Below, piece after piece: positions 10,800-21,914 of a stretch of DNA of 64,000 nucleotides. Origin of the DNA: Gaertneriomyces semiglobifer (taxonomy: Eukaryota > Chytridiomycota > Chytridiomycetes > Spizellomycetales > Spizellomycetaceae); NCBI GenBank assembly GCA_025558075.1, contig JAHLKF010000039.1, positions 28,024 through 92,023 of the forward strand, written 5' to 3'. Numbering within the stretch: position 1 is the stretch's first letter; each line of letters begins with the position of its first letter. The position numbers and the translations under genes were made by a program. The notes beneath the pieces are model-generated. The model made no database searches. It saw nothing but the letters and a program-made list of their open reading frames with translations, and was not told the origin of the DNA.

Positions 10800-12908
10800 T
10801 TGCCTCTCTTGCTTAACATCTCTTGGGTCACCTCAGCTGGGAATTCCAGTGTGACTGCTTTCCCGGGGGCATTTCGAGCACCTCGTACTGCCTAGTGATT
10901 CGTCACCGTGCGATCAAGTTGAATCTGACGTTCGGCTGTTAAAGGTGTGGGTGGCAACCGGATTTCGTAGGTTGTCTGAGAGACAGTGTGGAGAAGACAA
11001 CTTGCATTGCTAGACATCCCGCATGCGACCCCTGTATGGGAGTTTAGGGTACCAAAACCATCTGGTAAGTGAAGCAGAAGCAAAAAATATTGGTCTCTGT
11101 TAGGGCACGACACTGGGGGCCAGAATTCACTCATTAGATGTAGCCGCTTCAGTCGTCAAAAGGCGCTGCTCTCCGCACGACAATTAACAAAGCCTCGCTT
11201 CAATAAATTACCAATGGGACATGGATGTTTTACGCCCGCACACGCACGCTAAGGCTGCCAGGCAATGTCATGAACGTTAACATCTGCGGTCGGCAGCTTT
11301 GGATACGCCCTGTCATGGAGGACAAAATGAGGACGGAGTACACCGCTCATTTGCGACAGGTGTCCGGCATCGACATTCGCAACTGTTGCAATCGAGCTGG
11401 AGAATGTCTGTACAAGTGAAAGACACATGCATAAGCGGAAACAAGCACGCTTTAACCTCCTGCTGTAGGGTAAGTGGGAAACTCTGTCACCGCAAGCGGC
11501 CGGCTGGAGGAATGGTGCCTGTAAGGATTGTTATTGTTGTGTTATCATTCCATCGGGAAGCGCGGTTACAGCGAAAGATGAGCGCTGGATGCCTTGCTTG
11601 TCTTTGACTTCCTGTTTATGGTCGATCTGACCCGTTGGCTCCGCCGGGGAGGCAGGTGCATGCACACACAATGGTTGAATTGGAACGTGGGAGACAGAGA
11701 TGGTCATCAAGTGATGCGGTACGTTCCGCCTCATATGACCTCTGATGAGTCCATGGGGATGTCAAAGAGTGTGGAATTGCTGTTTGCCGTATATAATGAC
11801 GCACAAACGTCTGTTGCATTAATGGATGCTGGAGGTTATATTCCGCACAAGCCGCTAGCTGCGTTTTGGTTGAGAAATACGCATTCTCAATGCCCAGTGC
11901 TCAGCGGCTACGCCGTGGCCATCGGGCGGGAGGCACTCTCACGCAGATCTTTCCAGAGCCCGGGTACCTTTCCAAATTCTCATCATAAACGGTTTGCGTC
12001 GGGATTTGAACGCTGCACGCAACTTGCCGTCGCCCTTCACCATGCTGCTGGTTATGAAGCAGAGTCAGCACTGTGAGTCCGCGTACAATGTTTCGGAGAA
12101 TCACGCTGAAGTTATCAAAAAAACAAATGGAATGAGAAACAATGGGACCGCAACGATATGGGAAATGGAGTTGTTACCGACTCTGCCCTACCCGATGACA
12201 ACATGGATCCATCAATGGAACTGAGAAATCAATCATGTTTGAGAATCAGAAGGCACAAACGGGAGTATGCGAGCACCCAGGAGACGCACACCTGGTGTGA
12301 AGCGAAGGCGGAAATTCTGTGTGCCTATCCGGGTTGGCGAGCGCTTGGTAAGAATCCTTGCTCAGGTCCTTTCCACCTCTAAAGCGCAGAAAACGTGCAC
12401 AAAGTTATAAATCAAGTGTAGCTCGCCTCTCCGGCCATGGAACTAAATGCCGTTCAAACTTCGCAGCATGCCGTGTTTTGAATTCATGTTGCGTTACCTC
12501 CGCGAATAGTGCCTGTGCGCAATGTGAACGAACGGCATCACTGTTCTGGAGTGCGTGTACGACGATTTCTGGAAACAGCTACAGCTGGGAAAGGGGCGAC
12601 ATCAACATCGTTCCGTTATCGTTGATTGGCTTTGTTTGTTGAAAGCTGCCGTCCGAGTGACGCCGTAAGGAGCGGATGTACCGGTTGCCTTTCCGTCACT
12701 AATACTCCATTAACAAAAATGAAACTTGGCGAATGTGCGGGTCGCCCTATCTTAAACAAACGAACTGGACATATTCCCGGCATATTGGTAAATTGCGGAC
12801 ACAGTGACAGCGTTTGCTGGACGATGTGTATGTACCTGCACAACAGGTGAGATCGTCTGATCTCGTGAAAGCGTCGACGGACACTACATAACCTCCTGAA
12901 TACAAGCT
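10800..12908. other. Intergenic region, no gene recognised
   Basis: Open frames of up to 160 codons occur on both strands (for example plus 11594-12076), but none shows a recognisable domain or consistent splice pattern. The sequence may be old, degraded repeat. Confidence 0.4.
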
Positions 12909-13622
12909 CTAAGTCGTAAAGTCATAATAAAACATAATGGCATCGGCCCACTCGTGCTCGCGGCCACCTTGTCCATCGTTCTCATCCGTTTGCCGCTTCC
13001 TCAACCGTCCAGCCTTCGGCACTCGACCCACCTCCTTGAATCCCAGATTTCTCCAAATTCTCACACTCGCGATGTTACTCTCAAAAACCAGGTTAAACAA
13101 GCTTGCTCTATATCCTAATTGAGGAGCAAACGTGAGAAATGCCTGGCCCATAGCTGTGCCGATACCAGTGTTGCGGTGTTCAGGATGGGTAATGAAGCCG
13201 GCGTTGCAAATCTACAGCATGGGAAGAAAACAGGAAAGTCGTAATGCTTTGTGAGACTGGAGAAACATATCGCATGTCCATCAAGACATTTGGGAACATA
13301 CATGCGAAGATCGACCTGGAAAATTGGGTTTTATGTAAAATGCGCCCCATACTTCGTCTTCTTCCTGACTCCGCTGGGTCCCTAGTTCTTCCTGTGGACG
13401 CTGCGGCACGGCGATGAACACATCATTGACAAAAAACCAGTCTCCCTGATCACCCGTTATATTTTCATGCGGGTACGTTCGTCCTTCTTCAATGACGTGC
13501 GCAAGAATAGATCGGATTTGGGAGATGTGCGACGGCGTCGGAGAAGGAATGTGTTTGATCCTTATGGAAGTGTCGCCACTAGGAAGAGTGGCATCTATTG
13601 AGAGCACTGGGGATGCTGACAT
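12909..13622 (-). CDS. GNAT acetyltransferase, MPR1-like (two exons)
   Basis: Exons 13622-13302 and 13211-12909 join across a GTATGT..CTGTAG intron of 90 nt. The product has the order AFYIKPNFPGRSSH, ICNAGFI, HRNTGIGTAMGQAFL (acetyl-CoA binding loop), GYRASLFNLVFESN and ASVRIWRNLGFK. This is the signature of the fungal MPR1-type N-acetyltransferases, which in yeast acetylate toxic proline analogues such as azetidine-2-carboxylate and are linked to oxidative-stress tolerance. The insert between 'AGRLRKR' and 'EHEWADAI' is long and hydrophilic. The start is the ATG at 13622; the substrate is not known from sequence. Confidence 0.82.
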
Positions 13623-13865
13623 TTTGGGATCGTGGTGCAAAACCTCTTCAGCAAAGAACACGAATCAACCGAATCAACCGTAGGGTAGCACCCAGCAGAG
13701 ACACGATCGAAAACTTCAAAAACTGTGCGTTGCGCGGCTTTCCAACCTTTCCAACGGACCGTGAACAAACCACTGCTTGTTGCTTAATATCATTACCGCT
13801 GATCTAATACTCTATTGTACGGGGTCCTTTTGTCAATCCTGCAAAGTGAAAGGAACGTCGAGGTC

Positions 13866-14576
13866 ATGTCTGGACCGAAGTACCTCTTGTGCGAGTTTTG
13901 CGGAGCTTTCTACCTAAAGGATGCACACGCAGAAGAGCGGAGGCATGACCAGTACCCAGATGGTTGTGCGGCCGGTATCGATTATGGAGGAAATATCTCC
14001 GACTGTTATTCGTGTTGCGGGAACACTCACCAGATCACTAGTTCTCAGCGATCTAAACATGGACCCAGGGCACGATGTGTTGCGTGCATTGAAAAAGGGG
14101 AGACCGCTAGGTTCAAAAAGTTCGATACTTTCATGAGGGCGGCCAAGACCCCTGCTCATATACTACGGGAAGCAGTAGCGGAAACAGACGTTGAGGCGGT
14201 GGAACGATGCTTGTCAAGAGGTTATGATCCTAACATGAAGCAACAGCTCGTTGAATTTGATGAAATAAACGGCAGATTCTTGCCGATATGGAATGCTGAT
14301 GGATCAGTTTATGAAAGAAATGAGCAAGATCAGCCCACTACGCCGTTGAAATTGGTTGTATTTCGCTTATCAGATTGTACATTGAAGCCCGAAGACTTTA
14401 GGCGATACAAGGTCATCACTCAGGTCCTGTTGGATACAGGTGGGGATCGTGCCGAGGCAGTGCGCTATGCCAAATATCGGTTTGGAGAGGTTTGTTGCGT
14501 CTCGGCGGACAGGGCTACAGGCGGCGACGAGTGTGACGACTGCCACGGTGCCCTCAAAGTTTTATATTCACACTAG
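13866..14576 (+). CDS. Cys-rich and ankyrin-like hypothetical protein
   Basis: A single open frame of about 236 residues from the ATG at 13866. The first 90 residues contain Cys pairs (LCEFCGAFY, CYSCCG, RCVACIEKG) spaced like zinc-binding ribbons. Residues about 105-210 read like degenerate ankyrin units: ILREAVAETDVEAVERCLS with GYDPN, then TPLKLVVFRLS and VITQVLLDTGGD. Cys-rich plus ankyrin combinations of this style occur in giant-virus and algal proteins, but I cannot name a family. No intron is seen. Real coding sequence is likely from length and composition. Confidence 0.5.
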   Translation: MSGPKYLLCEFCGAFYLKDAHAEERRHDQYPDGCAAGIDYGGNISDCYSCCGNTHQITSSQRSKHGPRARCVACIEKGETARFKKFDTFMRAAKTPAHILREAVAETDVEAVERCLSRGYDPNMKQQLVEFDEINGRFLPIWNADGSVYERNEQDQPTTPLKLVVFRLSDCTLKPEDFRRYKVITQVLLDTGGDRAEAVRYAKYRFGEVCCVSADRATGGDECDDCHGALKVLYSH

Positions 14577-16456
14577 TCCCAGGAATACGAAATTAAGCTG
14601 ACGACATACAAAGAAGCGATGTTTGGCATCTTCTCGAAAGGCTTGCAAGAGTGCTTGCTCACAACTGCTGCATTTCCAATCGAGCTCGCTACGCCGCGGT
14701 AGTTCCGTTTCTGACGAAATTGTATGCGTCCCCAGCATGGCGCATCCCGGTATTCCTGAGTGGCCAGCACGCTCAGCCAAGGCGTATACTACCTAGCTTC
14801 GTAGCCTCAATGGGGATGCGGATGTAGTCTACGAATGATGGATACTCGGGCTCGTCCTCAACTCACAACACAATACTGTGGATGCAAGATCAAGAATACG
14901 ATTTTGTACGACGTTCACTGTCCGTTTTTGTCATCAACGCAAGTGGCTGTTATGCTTGTCGAAGATTGAAGGAGTGCTAGGGGTCAAGTTAGCCGTCAAA
15001 GGAGACTCTTCTCCGTCGCAACCAAGACGAACCGCCTGGGAATCGTCGCCGTACGCATCGCCAATGCTTACAGCTGTCGTTTGCGAACAAATGCTTTACC
15101 GTAAACGTCTGATATTGGAAGGCATGAAACAGCGGTCCAATCCATTCACGTATTCAGCGAATGAGTTGGATCACTGTTAGATGAGGATATACTTGTGGCC
15201 GGAGGGGTATGTGCCAGCAACTACTTCATGCGCTGGTCTGTAATCACGCAAGAGTTTAGCATTCTTTTTTCGTGCTGTCATTAGTGGTCGACCCATAGTG
15301 CAAGCTCCCCACACTGTGTCCTCATATGGCCTCCTTTTTTTCTGGCTCTTCCAGGGATCTTCTTTCCGAAGTGTCTCACGATCATTCCGCCGCCGTGCGC
15401 GATGTGACATGGTCCAGACCATTCTGGTCGCAGGTACTTGGCCATCTTCTCGTCGCGCATGATCGCTTTCGCGAGCAGGTCGAGGACTGTGCGCAATATC
15501 CCATCACGACAGGCACGCCCTACAATTTTCTCTTAGGCATCCTGCCAACGGAGTGCCATGTGGTCTAAGCGATATTCGCCCCCGGCAACCTCATATATGA
15601 AGCTCCTTTGGTGCGTGGAGAGCACGCAAAGAATCGAACGGATACCGCGTGGCGACAGTCAGTTTTGGCTTACGCACTGTAGATTGACCAACCATCTGTA
15701 CGTAGACATGCATCCGCACAAAACATATAGACGTGACGAATCTTTCCCAGGCAGGTCAGGGTCGAATCAGTAAACATTTCATGAAAGAGATTCCAGACAT
15801 CACAGTTGTTTCATGAACAGATGGTTTTGAAAGAACGCGTCTGGCGTTGCTAAATGGAACAAGGCGAAAATTGCGATGAGAACAGGGCCATAGCAAGTCT
15901 CTAGAGGTCGTACTGGTTGCATGGTCGTTCCAGGCTGCTGTGTGATTCTCCTGTTGTAAAGAGAAAGCGATACTGTTTAGAGACTCCTAAATGCGAACTA
16001 TGTGTCAAAGGTCGTTCATTTGTTACCGTCTATTCATCGCACATGCCTAATAGACATTACGATGTTGCTCGACGACAAAAGGGATGTGTCCCGATGGTGT
16101 CCCAGACTGCAGTTTAGCTTCTTAAAGAAGGTAGGAACAGCGTTTGTCTAAAGCCATGCATGTACATGTGCCCTGCATGTGGGTGGCTTTGGTGCTTCAC
16201 ATATTGGTTGCATCCGGAGATTCTTCAGTGCGAGGCTTTTTATCCCTACCAAAGCAAGCAAGACATTAGACATTTCTCTATCAGAAAGCGAGAACAGCCT
16301 GGTCATATCGCACTCGAAGGATGTCGTGTAAAGGTCCTGCGAGTGGAAAACGCGAAATGTCGGCCCAGAACTTTTTGAGGCAACATTTGTCAGTTCTACC
16401 AGGATTGGGAGTTGCCATCAACCGAAGTATGAGTTGATAGGGATTTAACCATCAAG
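14577..16456. other. Intergenic region, no gene recognised
   Basis: Scattered short frames show no recognisable domain. Nothing resembling an RNA gene or a repeat family was found. Confidence 0.4.
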
Positions 16457-17720
16457 ATGCGCATGAAGGGGACGATCATCAATGCAGGGCTGCTCGTAAG
16501 TGCGTAAAGAAACGCTTACTTTTGTATTGATTTGGCTTTGAAGGCTCACCACAGTCTCAACAGAAATGGCCCTGTCGCTAGACAAGCTTACCAAACGAGC
16601 GATCCTCCATTTCTCCCCTGATTACCTTCATTTCATTGTTGGAAAAAGCCATCTTATGGAAACGGTGCAGATGTTTGGGCAGATCAAGCAAGTTCGTTGT
16701 GGCCAACTCCCGAAAGTCGTGCGAACCGACTTAAGCCTTACTGATAGCTGTAACCTTGTAGGATAGGATACTGGAAAACTACACTACCACTTCGTATCTA
16801 GCGAACAACATTTGGATCGAGATTTGTGTGCAGCATTTAGTGAAAGGGTTGCGATCAGCGCAACAGGCTTCAGAAGTGGTGTGGAAATTGGCCAAGATCG
16901 ACGGAATGCCATGTTTGAGTTTACGAATCACTACGATGGTAAGCGCTCTTGCATTTTGAGGGTACGTCGCACCCATTGCTTTAACAGTGCCTCAGAGCCG
17001 AACAGGCACACCGATGCACCTTTCCCATTCTATCCCAATACGGGTACTCCATCCCTCCGAATCCAACGCTCTCACTCAACCGGTTCTTCAATCGTACAAT
17101 GTTCACATTCTCCTTCCGCCATTGACCCAATTAAGATCCATCTCGGAACGCCTCACCAAGCTTGCTTCAAGAGTAACAATAAAGGCGAATCTTTCCGGCG
17201 AACTCAAACTCGCCGTAGAGGGCGAGGGCGTACAAGTTGAGACAGGATGGACAGGTCTGGGTGTCCCCGAATTAGGTACGTTGTTCTTGCGTTTTCGTCC
17301 TGGTTCCTCCTCGACGCTGATCCCCACAATTCATTCTTATCACCAGATCCAGAACACTCATCTGCCACCCCAACGCCAACGCTCACTCATCCTACACAAT
17401 TTGCGTCTGTTTTGATTGACATTCGTGATTTCGTGCGCTTTCTAGGAAGCAGCGTCATCTGTCCCCGCAACGTTGTTTGCTGTGCGTATCGTTAGTGTAT
17501 TCCCACCTGCCCGTCACGTCCAAGGAGCGCTGATTGTGTTCCGTGTAGGTCTGGCAGAATCACATGGCCTTATTCTCTACGTTTACCTTGGCGAAGGCAC
17601 TGACGCGGATGATGGCGCCTTCATATATTGTGAGCACTGCCATTACTTCATTATTTCGGGGACCTGATTGACGTTACTCATCACATCGTTTTCTCAGATA
17701 TACCCGCCAGAGCCGTGTAG
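16457..17720 (+). CDS. HUS1: HUS1 checkpoint clamp subunit (seven exons)
   Basis: HUS1 forms the 9-1-1 (RAD9-RAD1-HUS1) ring loaded at DNA damage in the nucleus. Exons read as 16457-16503, 16544-16691, 16762-16938, 16996-17275, 17347-17481, 17549-17629 and 17698-17720, all joining in frame. Family marks in order are MRMKGTIINAGLL, KRAILHFSPDYLHFIV, NYTTTSYLANNIWIEI, HLVKGLRSAQQAS, then IPIRVLHP, LLPPLTQLRSISERLTKLA, SVLIDIRDFVRFL, HGLILYVYLGEG, and a final YIPAR. The first donor (GTAAAG) is the weakest junction; an upstream GTAAGT would break the frame. Introns are 40-76 nt. No lesion is seen. Confidence 0.88.
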
Positions 17721-17850
17721 TCTGTGCATATGTTTAATCAAATGCTATTGTGTATTTATGCCTGCATATCCCTTTTTTTTGCCACCTGGAAATGAAGGTC
17801 ACAATACAATTGGTTGTAGTATCGCAATCTGAAAAAAAGAAAAGAAAAAG

Positions 17851-17922
17851 CTCCCAGACTGGGAATCGAACCCAGGTCTTCCCCGTGACAGGGGGAGATA
17901 CTAGCCACTATACTATCTGGGA
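17851..17922 (-). tRNA. tRNA-Asp (GUC)
   Basis: On the minus strand it begins TCCCAGATAGTATAGTGG. The anticodon loop is CTGTCAC with anticodon GTC, and the end has GGTTCGATTCC (B box) and TCTGGGA plus discriminator G. All seven acceptor pairs match, the T stem pairs CTGGG with CCCAG, and the length is 72 with no intron. A TTTTTCTTTTCTTTTTTT-type T tract follows on the minus strand and serves as the pol III terminator. Confidence 0.95.
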
Positions 17923-18870
17923 CTTGTGGGAATGTGACATATTGATAACAGTTCTATCGATAAAGATTAAGGGAATGCCCGTCCTCTCACAATGACTTTC
18001 CCTCGCAGGATATGTAAATACCCTCCTCAAAATTCACAGGAGCATCAGTGAACGTTCAAAGGTTATTCCAATGGAAATCTCATATGCAAATATACTTTCC
18101 TCCATACTCATCAAAATACGAGATGCCTCGTCCAGATCCACAGCGTTCCCGTTGTTATCCGTCGCATATAACATACAAGTGAAGCAGTAGTTCTGCCGCG
18201 AGGTGACTTACCGAGTCATTTCGTCACTCCAGACAAAGGGCGACGCACCCAACTTTTTTACCCTTTGGCACCTGGTTTCTGTCTTGTAGCTATAAATACA
18301 TCCGCTTGCTGCATTCTCAGCAAACGAACGCTAGGGCAGGCCCCATTCAACTCCTCTCATTCCACTTTTGTAAATACCCCCTTTTTCCCCCAACCCCGCC
18401 GGATATACAAACATTCCCCACCCACCTCGTCTCGGCTTATCCCCCATTGCCCATCCTCTTGGCCACATGCGACGACCGACATAGCGCAAACTCCGCTGTC
18501 CTCACCCGGCCCCCTCCCTGCAACCCTCTGTCACTACAAACCAAGGAAGATACCTACATATTGTATAGTACAATCGCCCCTCTGTCAACATTAGCATTCA
18601 ACAAAGAGTTCTTCTACATGACAGCACTGTGACCATCACAACACCCCGCAACCCTTGTACAGAAGAGAAAGACTCTTATCCTACAGTGCATATAAACCGG
18701 CAAGCAAAGGAAGCCCAAACCCAGTACATATCTAACATATACATAAAAGAAAACAAAAACTGTACAAAAAGACCAAGAATTCATTCAAAGAAAACCCTGT
18801 ACAAAAACGGCCGATAGCCCCCACGACGTATTCATATTCACCAATAGACTCTAAAGAAGATATCACTAGA
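17923..18870. other. Flank of the PUF gene, no gene seen
   Basis: C-rich sequence at 18330-18530 and A-rich sequence at 18700-18870 look like promoter and 5' leader of the downstream PUF gene. No open frame here is convincing. Confidence 0.4.
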
Positions 18871-21800
18871 ATGGCCGATTATGCTTCCGGTGGTGTCGTG
18901 CACCAACCTAAAGCACGAGAAAGGAGTGAGCCGCAAGGCCAGGTATGTCTATATACTTTGCTTGTAAGTGCGCCAGGGTTGCAAAGAATGCACATTCAAA
19001 CCGTCTCCTCAACTCCTACAGCTCGCGGCGCTATTGCAGTCGCATATTCCTCCATCATGGGGTGACGTGGACTCCATGCCCAAAGACATAGGCGGCTCAC
19101 GTTCCTCGTCTGCGCCTCCCGCCGGAATATTGATGCCAGATCGATCAGACGCAGATGATGATTACGCCGCATATTACTACGCCCAGCAGCAACATCAGCA
19201 TCAGCAGCGAATGGATGGTCATCGGCTACCTCCCCCCTCTATCTTTACAGGTACTCCTGCGAATGGTGGGCCGAATGGCAACGCTTGGGGTCTGTGGGCT
19301 CCTCCACCTGCTTCTGCGGGCCCTCGAACCAATGCCCCGTCTGCATCTCATCCCAAAGCGGCGAATAGAACGCGTTTTGAGGACTACCATCACGAGCCGC
19401 TAGCAGACAGTGACGCGGACGATCAAAATCATAGTCGAAGTAACCTCAGTGGGTCGAGCTTGCCGGAGGTTAGAGTATCTGATACGTCTCGCAGCAGTGA
19501 CCAGCGTTTACCTCCCTCTTGGACTGGCTCTGGAGATTTACATCCCAGCAATTCCGGAAAGTATGTGTTCCAGCGCACGCCTAGTCCGTCCTATCTGCTT
19601 ACGGAGCAAATGCGCCATGAACTTGACGCTGCTCTTGATCATGAGCACCAACGTCTATCCAGTTCCTATCATGAAGGAATGTCGTACGACCAACCTCGTC
19701 CGCATCATCCCGCGCACCATGCACGTGCCAACACTGGAGATTTCGTCGATCCCTCAGACTATTCTGCAGACGATGAGAGGTCGCGTATGGCAGCCGTTTT
19801 GAACGCCGCATTGGATAGTAGAGATGAGCTTTTGCCCAACATCACACCCCCGCAGCGAAGCGCCTCAACCCCGCCAAGTTACCAGCAGTTGCGTAACGCC
19901 ATGTTGGGGATTGGTATGAATCAGGGTGGGGAGGCTTTTGAGCACGAACTGGTTATGGAAATGAGAAATATGTCCATGGAGGGGAATGCCATGCGAATGA
20001 ACGGCAAACCACCTAAAATTGCTACAGCTGGGTTCGAACGATTGTACAACGACATGGCCGCGCCTCGTAGTGCCGGCGCTTACCTTGGCGGCGGCGGCAA
20101 TAACACGCAACCGCCCTACAACCGTCGTGACGAGATGTTGGCTGCTCTTGAACTTCAATCCCGGAATGGACCACGTACTCCTGTCTATGATGATGACAAT
20201 TCCCCTATGAACGCTCGTTTCCCGTCTGCCCCACAATCGGCTTATCCCCACCCGCGTAACACATCTTACAGCGAGGACCTAGCCCTCGCCTATGCATCTC
20301 GTCGTGCGGCAGCCGCACAGCATCAAGCTCAACTCTATGATCCCGCGGTTCTTCAAGCACTAGCTAACCTCAACGGCATGCAGCGGATGGACGGTGGTAT
20401 GACCGGTGGCCCTGGTGGGGCAGGTATGTACCCATCACCGCGTGGTGGCATATCCGATAAGAAAGTCCGCATGCTTGCTCAACAGCAAGCGCTTATCCGA
20501 GAACAATTATTACGACGAGAGTACATGTCGCAACTCGCTGCCACCAACGGGATACAGCCCCCCTTGCCTTTTTCCGGTGCCCCACCTATGCCGATTCCTC
20601 CGAACCCCCTTCACGGTCCACGGCGCATGACGTCGCCTGATCCGTCGCACGGAATGCGATCGCCGCTATTGGAGGAATTCAGAAACAACAAGAGCAAGAA
20701 GTATGAGCTCAGGGATATTGTGGGAAGCATCGTGGAATTTAGTGGTGACCAGCATGGAAGCCGGTTCATTCAGCAAAAGTTGGAGACAGCGAACAGTGAA
20801 GAGAAGCAATTGGTGTTTGATGAGATTCTGGGGAACGGACTGCAACTGATGACGGACGTTTTCGGAAACTATGTCATCCAAAAGTTTTTTGAGCATGGTG
20901 AGTTTGCTTGCGGCTTCCGCTTGTATTTTAGTAAGGACAATGACTCACGCGTGAAATTTAAGGCAACCAAATTCAAAAACAAATCCTGGCGAAGCAAATG
21001 GAAGGTCACGTCCTCAGCCTGTCCTTGCAGATGTACGGCTGCCGCGTTGTCCAAAAGGCGCTAGAACACGTTCTCACCACACAACAAGCGTCTCTCATCC
21101 GCGAACTCGATGGTCAAGTGCTCAAATGTGTTAAGGACCAGAACGGAAATCATGTCATTCAGAAAGCCATTGAGCGGGTTCCCTCTCAACACATTCAATT
21201 CATCATTTCCGCGTTTCACGGTCAGGTATACGCCTTAGCCACCCATCCATACGGGTGTCGCGTTATCCAGCGCATCTTTGAGCACTGCAACGAAGCGGAC
21301 ACAGCACCGCTAATGGAAGAGTTGCACCGGTACACGTTGAACCTGATCCAGGACCAATACGGGAACTACGTCGTGCAACATGTCTTGGAGCGCGGCAAAC
21401 CCGTGGATAAGGGCATGATCATCGGGAAGGTGCGCGGAAGTGTCTTGGGATTGAGTAAACACAAATTTGCCAGCAATGTTGTTGAGAAATGTGTTGCGTA
21501 CGGGGGAAGAAAGGATCGAATGCAGTTGATTGAGGAGGTTATCCAGACGAGACCCGATGGGTAGGTGTCCTTGTGTACCCACTGCATGGATTTGTACGCG
21601 TACTGACCTGTCCGGTTTCTTGTTGTGATCAGAACGAGCCCACTGATTCTTATGATGAAGGACCAGTTTGCCAATTATGTCGTTCAGAAAATGTTGGATG
21701 TGGTGGACGCCGGTGAACAGAGGGATATCCTTGTACAAAAGATTCGCCCTCATTTACCGAGTTTGAAGAAGTACACCTATGGCAAGCATTTGATTACGAG

Positions 21801-21914
21801 TGAGTATTCCCTGTGCAGCCTTCATGACCCCTCTGGTTATCAGACATTAATTAATGTTCTTTTCGTTGGCGAGTAGAGGTCGAGAAACTCGTGGCAACAT
21901 ATAACATCCAATGA
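18871..21914 (+). CDS. Pumilio/PUF-family RNA-binding protein (five exons)
   Basis: Binds UGUA-type motifs in mRNA 3' UTRs and controls translation or decay in the cytoplasm. Exons are 18871-18942, 19022 to about 20897, 20963-21560, 21633-21799 and 21877-21914; every junction keeps frame. The N-terminal 600 residues are low-complexity (His/Gln/Pro-rich, Ser-rich). The C-terminal part is a Puf domain with repeats such as [100 protein letters not shown] and [12 protein letters not shown]. These are the xxxxYxxxRVxQ-type RNA-contact helices of about eight repeats. The last exon adds [12 protein letters not shown], the usual Puf end. Intact. Confidence 0.95.

Noticed and set aside
11594..12076. 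160-residue plus-strand frame as a gene
   Set aside because: No domain, no coherent composition, and surrounding sequence looks like degraded repeat.
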